Positions 1-5,242 of a stretch of 7,522 nt of DNA are shown here, in pieces (the stretch's first letter is position 1; the number at the start of each line of letters is the position of its first letter). Source of the DNA: Candidatus Terraquivivens yellowstonensis (lineage in GTDB: Archaea > Thermoproteota > Nitrososphaeria_A > Caldarchaeales > Wolframiiraptoraceae). A program made the translations under genes and the position numbers. The notes under the pieces were generated by a model that saw only the letters and a program-made list of their open reading frames with translations, was not told the DNA's origin and ran no database searches. The stretch lies in assembly GCA_023539445.1 (NCBI GenBank), contig JAKCEW010000022.1, positions 1 to 7,522 on the forward strand, in the 5' to 3' direction.

Positions 1-1225
1 CCGTTTGACCGTTTTCTCCATAAAATCCTTGGACGTGGACCCTGTACTCTCCTGGCTGAGGTTGTTTGAGGATCACTGTAACATGTGCGGTTTGCGCGGG
101 TTCAAGAAAGACTATCACCTGGGCAGATATGGGCGAATAGTAGAACTCCCACGTCCCACCTTCGCCTTTCCGTTCTATCGTTAAACCGTAGGCAGAGTTT
201 TGAAACCTTACTCTCACATCCCCGATATTCTTTATCACGACATCAAGAAGGACCATCTTAAAGTTGCCGACGGCCTTTTTCCCCTTTATCTCAACACTCA
301 ACGCAGGCGTACCTTCGCCTCCAGACGGAGCGGTAGAGCTGGACTCGCCCTTTCTTTCAAGCTTTTTGAGCCCGTTTGCTAAAGACATCAGCTGGCCCAT
401 AAGACCCTTAGCATTTCCTGGCCCGGCGGCCTTGATAGCATCCTTTAGATGTTGTACCCTCTCTTGAAATTCGTGCTTGTTTTTGAAACCAGTATTGTTC
501 AGGAACTCCGTGACATTCACGCCCGCCTTCTGCAATTTGTCAATCAGCGACTCGTACCTTTCTTGGAGCCTTTCCATAAAGCGCTCCATTCTCTTGGATG
601 CCGCTTCCTCAGCTATCGACTTTAGCGTTTGAGAAATGAGCCTGTTGGCCTCAGCGATCCTATGAGCAACCTCTGAGACATTACCTTTTTGAAGGAGAGC
701 TGTTAGTTCGTCAGCGTTCAGAAGACTTTTGGCACGGTTTAAGTTTTCTTGGGCCTCAGATAACGACTTCTCTAGGCGTTCAATCCTCTCAAGGGTTCGA
801 TTGGCTGCTACCAGCAATCCCTGGGCCATGACGAATTTTTCTGTCTCCTCGTTTTGCTTGAAAACTGGCGCTAATACCATGCGTGCCTCTCTAAACCTCT
901 CCATCGCGCTTATGGTCAGGTTCACTACCTCGCCGTAGTTTCGTTCTTGAATCGCTACTTCGGCTTGACTGAGCAGGGCATTTCCTTCTCCGTAGAGGTC
1001 TTCGGCCTTCGTTATTATGCTGTTATCGATTCCCATCGTTTTTGTCTCATTCAGAAGCGTTTCAATACGGAGAGATGCTTTCTTTGCTATTCCGATGAGG
1101 GCCTCGGCCCTTTCAGCCTCACCGGGCGGTGATGCTGCGGCGACTGTAAATATCGGGATTTGGGCGAACACTACGACGAACGCCAGTACCACGCTCACCA
1201 GAAGTATGGGGGCTTTTTTCGCCAT
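1..1225 (-). CDS. Exported coiled-coil protein with C-terminal beta domain, partial (3' end beyond window)
   Basis: The minus strand reads open without a stop from the ATG at 1225 to the window edge, giving 408 residues; the C-terminus is missing. Residues 1-31 form a signal peptide or anchor: a lysine pair (MAKK), a hydrophobic stretch of about 20 residues, then an Ala-rich end. Residues about 35-290 are charged and rich in Ala, Glu, Leu, Lys and Arg, with helix-forming heptad-like spacing typical of coiled coils. A short Ser/Gly/Pro linker (about 292-306) leads into a beta-rich segment with alternating hydrophobic residues, resembling an Ig-like extracellular domain. Six N-x-S/T sequons (NET, NLT, NRT, NVS, NVT, NNT) fit an archaeal surface glycoprotein. 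I chose this start because GGTGA lies 8 nt upstream; an ATG 6 nt earlier and a GTG 12 nt earlier are possible. I do not recognise the family. A cell-surface or envelope role is inference from the export signal and sequons. Confidence 0.8.
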   Translation of the reverse strand, partial: MAKKAPILLVSVVLAFVVVFAQIPIFTVAAASPPGEAERAEALIGIAKKASLRIETLLNETKTMGIDNSIITKAEDLYGEGNALLSQAEVAIQERNYGEVVNLTISAMERFREARMVLAPVFKQNEETEKFVMAQGLLVAANRTLERIERLEKSLSEAQENLNRAKSLLNADELTALLQKGNVSEVAHRIAEANRLISQTLKSIAEEAASKRMERFMERLQERYESLIDKLQKAGVNVTEFLNNTGFKNKHEFQERVQHLKDAIKAAGPGNAKGLMGQLMSLANGLKKLERKGESSSTAPSGGEGTPALSVEIKGKKAVGNFKMVLLDVVIKNIGDVRVRFQNSAYGLTIERKGEGGTWEFYYSPISAQVIVFLEPAQTAHVTVILKQPQPGEYRVHVQGFYGENGQT

Positions 1226-1233
1226 GCCCATCT

Positions 1234-1238
1234 TCACC
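1234..1238 (-). promoter_or_regulatory. Ribosome binding site of the exported coiled-coil protein
   Basis: GGTGA on the minus strand is complementary to the 16S rRNA tail. It sits 8 nt before the ATG at 1225 but only 2 nt before the ATG at 1231, so it favours the downstream start. Confidence 0.5.
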
Positions 1239-1276
1239 GCATAAACCTACGGATCGGCATGGAGATAAGGAATATT

Positions 1277-1295
1277 GTGAAACGCCGCGTTTCAC
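1277..1295. promoter_or_regulatory. Candidate operator: 9-bp perfect inverted repeat between divergent genes
   Basis: GTGAAACGC and GCGTTTCAC form perfect 9-bp arms around a single central C. A third half-site (TGAAA, 1301-1305) pairs with the TTTCA at 1290-1294, giving a second overlapping inverted repeat. The site lies about 52 nt upstream of the exported protein's start, next to an AT-rich AATATT that could be that gene's TATA box, and about 72 nt upstream of the 94-residue gene. Position and symmetry suggest a dimeric repressor or activator site serving one or both genes. The binding protein is unknown. Confidence 0.45.
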
Positions 1296-1337
1296 CCGAA
1301 TGAAATGCCGTGTAGGCGCAATTACTACCCTCAAGCC

Positions 1338-1344
1338 TTTTATA
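1338..1344 (+). promoter_or_regulatory. TATA box of the 94-residue gene, leaderless spacing
   Basis: TTTATAC is centred about 27 nt upstream of the ATG at 1368, the normal archaeal distance from TATA box to transcription start. Transcription would begin at or next to the A of the start codon, consistent with the lack of a Shine-Dalgarno sequence there. Confidence 0.6.
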
Positions 1345-1367
1345 CAATCTCTTAATTATATTCATGT

Positions 1368-1652
1368 ATGGAGGTCGAAAAGAAAAAAGAGGGAAACCTC
1401 GTCCTAGAAATCGACCATGACACGCTAGAGATAAAGGTGCTGCGTCTGCCAAAACCCATTACGAAGCTTCAAACGTACCTTGAGGACAAGGAGTTAGCAG
1501 AGCGGGCAACTCACGTAGAGTCCTTCAAGGTGGCTTCCCATGCTGAAGATTGGGATGATGTAGAGCTATCGTTACATGAAAAGGGTTTTGAGGTACTGGA
1601 GTGGATTATAGGCGATAAAAAAGACCTGCTTCTGGCTAAAACTTCCACCTGA
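1368..1652 (+). CDS. Hypothetical protein, 94 residues
   Basis: This is a small soluble protein that I do not recognise. It has no signal peptide, no hydrophobic segment and no Cys pairs, so a zinc ribbon is unlikely. The N-terminus is Lys/Glu-rich (MEVEKKKEG), followed by an alternating hydrophobic stretch (about residues 11-27) that looks like two beta strands, an acidic central helix region (about 36-46), and a C-terminal segment rich in hydrophobic residues and lysine (GDKKDLLLAK). The pattern could be a small alpha/beta fold. The gene is likely real: it has a well-placed TATA box giving a leaderless ATG, codon use like its neighbours, and no better reading frame across it. An ATG 4 nt earlier is in another frame. 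It ends 4 nt before the T-tract that terminates the converging tRNA gene. It is divergent from the exported coiled-coil gene, with which it may share regulation. Confidence 0.7.
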   Translation: MEVEKKKEGNLVLEIDHDTLEIKVLRLPKPITKLQTYLEDKELAERATHVESFKVASHAEDWDDVELSLHEKGFEVLEWIIGDKKDLLLAKTST

Positions 1653-1656
1653 GAAC

Positions 1657-1662
1657 AAAAAA
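1657..1662 (-). terminator. T6 terminator of tRNA-Glu
   Basis: On the minus strand a run of six T residues begins 9 nt after the tRNA discriminator base, with no hairpin ahead of it. This is the usual form of archaeal intrinsic termination. Confidence 0.6.
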
Positions 1663-1670
1663 TTACAACA

Positions 1671-1746
<76 letters not shown>

Positions 1747-1806
1747 ACCAACAGAACCCCCTTTTCCTGGATTCTTTGGGGATAGCGGAAATAGGACGGG
1801 CGAAGA

Positions 1807-1812
1807 TTTAAA
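1807..1812 (-). promoter_or_regulatory. Possible TATA box for tRNA-Glu
   Basis: TTTAAA on the minus strand is about 63 nt upstream of the mature tRNA 5' end. Initiation about 26 nt downstream would leave a leader of roughly 37 nt for RNase P to remove. It is the best AT-rich box in this gap, but the leader is rather long, so the assignment is weak. Confidence 0.35.
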
Positions 1813-1895
1813 CTTAAGTTACCAAAAATTTCTGTCTTGGTTAATAAGAACCCTAAGCCGCGTATGGATTTTCACCCGTTACATTGTGTGATTTG

Positions 1896-1925
1896 TCACA
1901 AAATCTTTATTAAATCGTTTTGTGA
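1896..1925 (+). promoter_or_regulatory. TATA-like promoter flanked by inverted TCACAAAA/TTTTGTGA repeats
   Basis: TCACAAAA (1896-1903) and its exact complement TTTTGTGA (1918-1925) bracket a TATA-like TTATTAAAT. The first arm also contains a smaller palindrome, TTTGT-C-ACAAA (1892-1902). The arms would occupy the sites where TBP/TFB bind, a layout typical of a repressor that blocks promoter access. Initiation about 26 nt past the TATA centre falls near 1936, which is downstream of the first GTG and points to a later start for the short ORF. Confidence 0.45.
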
Positions 1926-2128
1926 TATCGGGCGGTTTTAAGATAATTCAAGGAATTGTGGACGTCGTGGCCGCTCTTTCGCTTGGAGCGGGGACGGCCG
2001 TAGGAGCGCAGATAGGCGCTAGGTTGGTGCCGAAGGTTCCAGCATGGCTAATAAAACTGATCTTCGGAATAGTCTTCCTATACGTTTCACTAAAATTCAT
2101 ACTCGACGTTTTCGGAATAAGGATCTAA
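1922..2128 (+). CDS. TauE/SafE-like permease fragment, C-terminal two helices only
   Basis: The 68 residues match the end of a TauE/SafE (DUF81) half: a 'GxxD' helix entry, then LGAGTAVGAQIGARL, which is the hallmark G-x-x-x-G-A-x-x-G-A-x-x segment of the family, a 'VP..V' turn, and a last hydrophobic helix (about residues 42-62). Full members have about 250 residues in two homologous halves; here the rest is absent, and the bases upstream (an in-frame TGA at 1889, then the tRNA) do not encode it in any frame. It is therefore either the remnant of a broken sulfite/sulfonate-type exporter or a two-helix membrane peptide. The first GTG at 1922 lies inside the promoter repeat; a GTG at 1958 with AAGGA upstream fits the promoter better and would give 56 residues. 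Family assignment is from recalled motif similarity. Expression is unproven. Confidence 0.5.
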   Translation: MISGGFKIIQGIVDVVAALSLGAGTAVGAQIGARLVPKVPAWLIKLIFGIVFLYVSLKFILDVFGIRI

Positions 2129-2171
2129 AATTTTGCTCCTAATATCCAATAAAAATACGGCAAACATTAAC

Positions 2172-2177
2172 AAAAAA
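2172..2177 (-). terminator. T6 terminator after the acetyltransferase gene
   Basis: On the minus strand TTTTTT appears about 14 nt beyond the acetyltransferase stop, followed by further short T-runs. It fits as the end of the malic enzyme-acetyltransferase transcript. Confidence 0.5.
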
Positions 2178-2190
2178 TGTACGTGTTTTC

Positions 2191-2673
2191 CTACTCCCTA
2201 GCCTCTATCGCATAGTTACTCATTATACACCTAAATCCTAGCGTGTTGTAGAACCTAACAGCTATCTCGTTCAAAGTTGGGAACTCTGCGGTTATTATAT
2301 CCACCCTGTTTTTTAGCTTATCAATTACGGCGTTTACGAGCCGCTTACCAAGCTCTTTCCGTCTGAACTCCGGAAGGACATAAAGTTCCTTTATTCTACC
2401 CTCTATTCTCGGCTCATAGAATATTCTGTCCACGATGTCCGCTTTCACGACACCTACGACCTTCCCCTTCCGCTCAGCTACTATGATGACCGATTCTTCA
2501 GAACCTAAGGCAGACTCGATGTACTTCTTAGTATGTATGGCTATGTCATCCCTAGTCTTGAATAGCGGGTCGAATTCTTCGTTTAGCCTCTTTAACCTTA
2601 TGACGAGCTCCACGATGGAGTTGATGTCCTCGGGCTTCGCATCCCTGATCTCTATATCCTGCGCACTTCCCAT
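2191..2673 (-). CDS. GNAT family N-acetyltransferase
   Basis: This 160-residue protein has the single-domain GNAT layout. The N-terminal strand IEIRDAKPEDINSIVEL (about 7-23) is the usual opening. The central strand IKELYVLPEFRR (about 94-105) leads into the acetyl-CoA pyrophosphate loop, RRKELGKRLV (104-113), and the C-terminal motif is NEIAVRFYNTLGFR (135-148). The loop normally reads Q/R-x-x-G-x-G/A; here the first Gly is Glu, while the second is kept. Acetyl-CoA is the expected donor. The acceptor could be a protein N-terminus or lysine, or a small molecule, and the sequence does not decide. The start is supported by AGAGGT 8 nt upstream. It begins 19 nt after the malic enzyme stop with no terminator between, so the two are probably co-transcribed. 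Family assignment is firm; the substrate is unknown. Confidence 0.88.
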   Translation of the reverse strand: MGSAQDIEIRDAKPEDINSIVELVIRLKRLNEEFDPLFKTRDDIAIHTKKYIESALGSEESVIIVAERKGKVVGVVKADIVDRIFYEPRIEGRIKELYVLPEFRRKELGKRLVNAVIDKLKNRVDIITAEFPTLNEIAVRFYNTLGFRCIMSNYAIEARE

Positions 2674-2681
2674 TGCGATTA

Positions 2682-2687
2682 ACCTCT
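2682..2687 (-). promoter_or_regulatory. Ribosome binding site of the acetyltransferase gene
   Basis: AGAGGT sits 8 nt before the ATG at 2673 and within the short gap after the malic enzyme stop. An internal operon gene with a Shine-Dalgarno sequence, behind a leaderless first gene, is a common archaeal arrangement. Confidence 0.6.
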
Positions 2688-2692
2688 AACCT

Positions 2693-4027
2693 TCATTCTG
2701 GTGGCGGTGGTATGAAACCTTTTTCCATCAAGAGCTTTGTCTGATCCCTAGCGGCCTTTATCTTCTTGTAGGCTTCCTCGTAGACCTCATTCCTGCTCTT
2801 CTTTATACGCGCAACTCCCTGATCTATCGCCTTCATGGCTACGACGGTTGCCTCCCTTGGGTAGACTTCCCAATCCTCCATAGTTGGTAGGATGTACTCC
2901 TCACTCAGGCCTTTTTCCTCCGCAACCCTTGCCAGCTCAACCGCCGCCGCTAAGCACATCTCGTCCGTGATCGTGTAAGCCCTAACGTCCAAAGCCCCCC
3001 TGAATATTCCTGGAAATCCTAGCGAGTTGTTCACTTGGTTCGGGAAATCGGACCTTCCCGTTGCCACTATTTTTGCTCCTGCCTCCTTTGCCTCCCAAGG
3101 CCATATTTCAGGTATTGGGTTAGCGCACGCAAACACTATGCTGTTGTCAGCCATCGCCGTGATCCACTCTTTCTTTATAACGCCCGGGCCTGGTTTCGAC
3201 ATTGCTATACACACATCAGCACCTTTTAACGCCTCGGGTATTCCTCCGACAATCCTGTCCTTGTTCGTTTTTAGCGCCATCTCATACTTCCACTTATCTT
3301 GGAATTGTAGCTTGTCGATGTCATCCCTCTCGGCGTGGAGCACCCCTTTAGAATCAACCAGCCTCAGGTTTCCGGGCGGTACGCCATACGCTATGAGGAG
3401 CCTAGCTATCGCGATATTGGCAGCGCCTGCTCCTATCAGCGTCACGATAACATCGTTAAAGCGTTTTCCTACGTATTTTACGGCATTTATGAATGCGGCA
3501 ACAGTAACGGTCGCCGTACCCTGCTGATCGTCGTGCCATACTGGAATGCGCATCTCTTGTCGAAGTCTTTCAAGTATGTAAAAACATTTTGGCTTCTCGA
3601 TGTCCTCGAGGTTTATACCTCCAAAGGAAGGCTCCAACGCTTTGACCACCTCTATTATCTTCTCCGCGTCTTTCGTTGCTAGCGCTATGGGGAATGCGTC
3701 GACGCCACCAAGATACTTGAATAAGAGAGCCTTTCCTTCCATGACGGGTAGCCCGGCCTCGGGTCCGATATCTCCAAGACCTAAGATCCTAGTTCCGTCC
3801 GTTACTATAGCCACGGTGTTAGCTCTATTCGTGTACTCGAACACTAGGTCTACGTTCTTCTGTATCGCCTTACATGGCTCAGCCACACCGGGTGTGTACC
3901 ATATCGCAAAATCATCATACGAACTAACTGGGCACTTTAGGGCGGTTTGTATCTTCCCCTTATAGAAAGGATGATACTTCATCGCTAAGATGGCAGGGCG
4001 GCTCGCCCTTTCTTCAAGATATGTCAT
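2693..4027 (-). CDS. Malic enzyme (malate dehydrogenase, decarboxylating)
   Basis: This enzyme oxidises and decarboxylates malate to pyruvate and CO2 with NAD(P)+ in the cytoplasm. The 444 residues match the short MaeB-type malic enzyme without the phosphotransacetylase-like domain. Visible motifs are YTPGVAEPC with the catalytic Tyr44; EGKALLFK with the catalytic Lys99; INLEDIEKPKC with metal-binding Glu141/Asp142; HDDQQGTA (165-172) with the third acidic ligand; the Rossmann loop GAGAAN (199-204); and ATGRSDFPNQVNNSLGFPGIFRGALD (322-347). NAD versus NADP preference cannot be read reliably. The tail ends in four prolines and Glu. The start at 4027 is supported by a TATA box 26 nt upstream, making it leaderless; Met17 (MKYHPFYKGKIQ) is where the conserved family sequence begins and is an alternative. 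It leads a two-gene operon with the acetyltransferase and is divergent from homoserine dehydrogenase. Confidence 0.96.
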   Translation of the reverse strand: MTYLEERASRPAILAMKYHPFYKGKIQTALKCPVSSYDDFAIWYTPGVAEPCKAIQKNVDLVFEYTNRANTVAIVTDGTRILGLGDIGPEAGLPVMEGKALLFKYLGGVDAFPIALATKDAEKIIEVVKALEPSFGGINLEDIEKPKCFYILERLRQEMRIPVWHDDQQGTATVTVAAFINAVKYVGKRFNDVIVTLIGAGAANIAIARLLIAYGVPPGNLRLVDSKGVLHAERDDIDKLQFQDKWKYEMALKTNKDRIVGGIPEALKGADVCIAMSKPGPGVIKKEWITAMADNSIVFACANPIPEIWPWEAKEAGAKIVATGRSDFPNQVNNSLGFPGIFRGALDVRAYTITDEMCLAAAVELARVAEEKGLSEEYILPTMEDWEVYPREATVVAMKAIDQGVARIKKSRNEVYEEAYKKIKAARDQTKLLMEKGFIPPPPE

Positions 4028-4048
4028 ATTTTAGTAACACATGAATAG

Positions 4049-4070
4049 ATATATAATGTTTTTCTTTCTT
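4049..4070 (-). promoter_or_regulatory. BRE/TATA promoter of the malic enzyme operon
   Basis: On the minus strand ATTATATAT is centred 26 nt upstream of the malic enzyme ATG, preceded by a purine-rich GAAAGAAAAAC that fits a B recognition element. This is the clearest promoter in the window and predicts a leaderless mRNA. Confidence 0.75.
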
Positions 4071-4156
4071 TGCACTTAAGCGTTTATCCTATAGAGTTAT
4101 AGAAAGTATATTTTGATGCCGGACAGTTTTTAATTTTTAACGTTTTTTAGCCTGAA

Positions 4157-4163
4157 TTTTATT
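4157..4163 (+). promoter_or_regulatory. Candidate TATA box of homoserine dehydrogenase
   Basis: TTTATTA is centred about 22 nt before the GTG at 4182 and 31 nt before the ATG at 4191, so it fits near-leaderless initiation at either. A second AT-rich box, GTATATTTT at 4106-4114, would instead give a leader of about 50 nt. Neither start has a good Shine-Dalgarno sequence. Confidence 0.4.
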
Positions 4164-4190
4164 AGTGCTTAGCTATCGGATGTGGTTTCC

Positions 4191-5204
4191 ATGAATATAG
4201 TGGTCGCTGGCTTCGGCACCGTTGGACAGAGCTTTGCCCAACTATTGTTAAGTCATAAGGAGCTTCTAAAGAAAGCCTACGGTCTGGTCGTGAAGGTTGT
4301 GGCTGCCGTTGACAGCAAGGGTGCCGCAGTCTCCCAGAGGGGTTTAGACCTAGAGCTTGTTTTGAAGTACAAAAGAGAACATGGCACAGTCGCAAAAGTA
4401 CCGTCGGCAGGTTGTGAAATGGGTCTCACCGAGGTTATTCAGGGCGTTGAGGCAGATGTCCTGGTAGAGGCAACCCATACAAATCTTACGAATGGTGAAC
4501 CAGGCATGACACATATCATCAAAGCACTGCAGCTCGGTCTTAACGTCGTGACTGTAAACAAGGGGCCGCTCGCGCTTGCCATGCCGATGTTAAAAGAGAT
4601 GGCTGAGCATAGAAGGCTCGCGTTAAAGTTTAGCGGGACTGTTGGAGGGGGTTTGCCTGTTTTAGCGTTCGCAAAGGAATGTGTTAAGGGCGATAGGGCG
4701 GTCAAGGTAGAGGGCATACTGAACGGAACGACAAACTACATACTCACAAGGATGGAGGAGGGTTTGAAGTTTGAGGATGCTTTAGCAGAAGCACAAGAGA
4801 AGGGATATGCGGAGCGTGACCCGACACTTGACATAAGCGGCATGGATACCGCATGTAAACTTGTCATACTCGCTAACGAAGTTTTGGGAAAAAGGGTGAC
4901 ACTTAGGGACGTAAGGGTAGAGGGCATAACAAAGATCAAACCCGAAGATATCGGGATGGCAAAAAGTCTAGGAAAAGCGGTCAGGCTGTTAGGTGTGGCC
5001 GAGGAATCGGAAGTATTCGTGAAACCCTTAGCCATAGACCAATCGGACCCGCTTGCTGTCAAGTATAACTACAATGCCGTCGCACTGACCCTAGAGAATT
5101 CCGGCAGACACACCATAACAGGTAAAGGTGCGGGTGGAAGGGAAACGGCAACCGCTATAATAAGGGATCTCATCTCTATAAAGGAGCGCCTTGTTATGAC
5201 GTAA
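4191..5204 (+). CDS. hom: Homoserine dehydrogenase
   Basis: This enzyme reduces aspartate-4-semialdehyde to homoserine with NAD(P)H, the branch step toward threonine and methionine. The 337 residues carry the N-terminal Rossmann loop GFGTVG (7-12), VEATHTN after the second half of the nucleotide domain, the nicotinamide-proximal TVNKGPLA with Lys124, and NGTTNYIL (178-185). The full homoserine dehydrogenase signature is also present: AQEKGYAERDPTLDISGMD followed by TACK, with the catalytic Asp219 and Lys223. The C-terminus closes the catalytic domain with GKGAGGRETA. There is no C-terminal ACT domain, so this short form lacks the usual module for threonine feedback. I chose ATG 4191 because family members begin directly with the first beta strand (MNIVVAGFGTVG); a GTG 9 nt earlier is possible. 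Aspartate kinase follows after 38 nt. Confidence 0.95.
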   Translation: MNIVVAGFGTVGQSFAQLLLSHKELLKKAYGLVVKVVAAVDSKGAAVSQRGLDLELVLKYKREHGTVAKVPSAGCEMGLTEVIQGVEADVLVEATHTNLTNGEPGMTHIIKALQLGLNVVTVNKGPLALAMPMLKEMAEHRRLALKFSGTVGGGLPVLAFAKECVKGDRAVKVEGILNGTTNYILTRMEEGLKFEDALAEAQEKGYAERDPTLDISGMDTACKLVILANEVLGKRVTLRDVRVEGITKIKPEDIGMAKSLGKAVRLLGVAEESEVFVKPLAIDQSDPLAVKYNYNAVALTLENSGRHTITGKGAGGRETATAIIRDLISIKERLVMT

Positions 5205-5210
5205 AAACGA

Positions 5211-5217
5211 TTATATT
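5211..5217 (+). promoter_or_regulatory. TATA box of aspartate kinase in the hom-lysC gap
   Basis: TTATATT, preceded by an A-rich stretch (GTAAAAACGA) that could act as a BRE, is centred 29 nt before the TTG at 5243. It would allow aspartate kinase to be transcribed separately from hom as a leaderless mRNA and supports the TTG start over the ATG 12 nt later. Confidence 0.5.
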
Positions 5218-5242
5218 CAACCGTTTTTCTCGCATTCCTGCC

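Noticed and set aside
200-1244. Several short plus-strand frames across the left end
   Set aside because: They overlap a single uninterrupted minus-strand frame with signal peptide, coiled-coil periodicity and sequons; none of the plus frames has a sensible protein pattern or ribosome binding site.
1747-1750. ACCA next to the tRNA on the plus strand, as if CCA were encoded
   Set aside because: It is at the 5' side of the minus-strand tRNA (reads TGGT before the acceptor stem), so it is not a 3' CCA; the bases after the discriminator are CTG.
2164-2180. ACATT/AATGT hairpin after the acetyltransferase gene
   Set aside because: The 5-bp arms with a 7-nt loop are AT-rich and weak; the T6 run alone accounts for termination.
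3027-3527. Open plus-strand frame of 166 codons opposite malic enzyme
   Set aside because: It lies wholly inside the malic enzyme gene on the other strand, has no recognisable motif or start signal, and the malic enzyme frame carries all conserved catalytic motifs.
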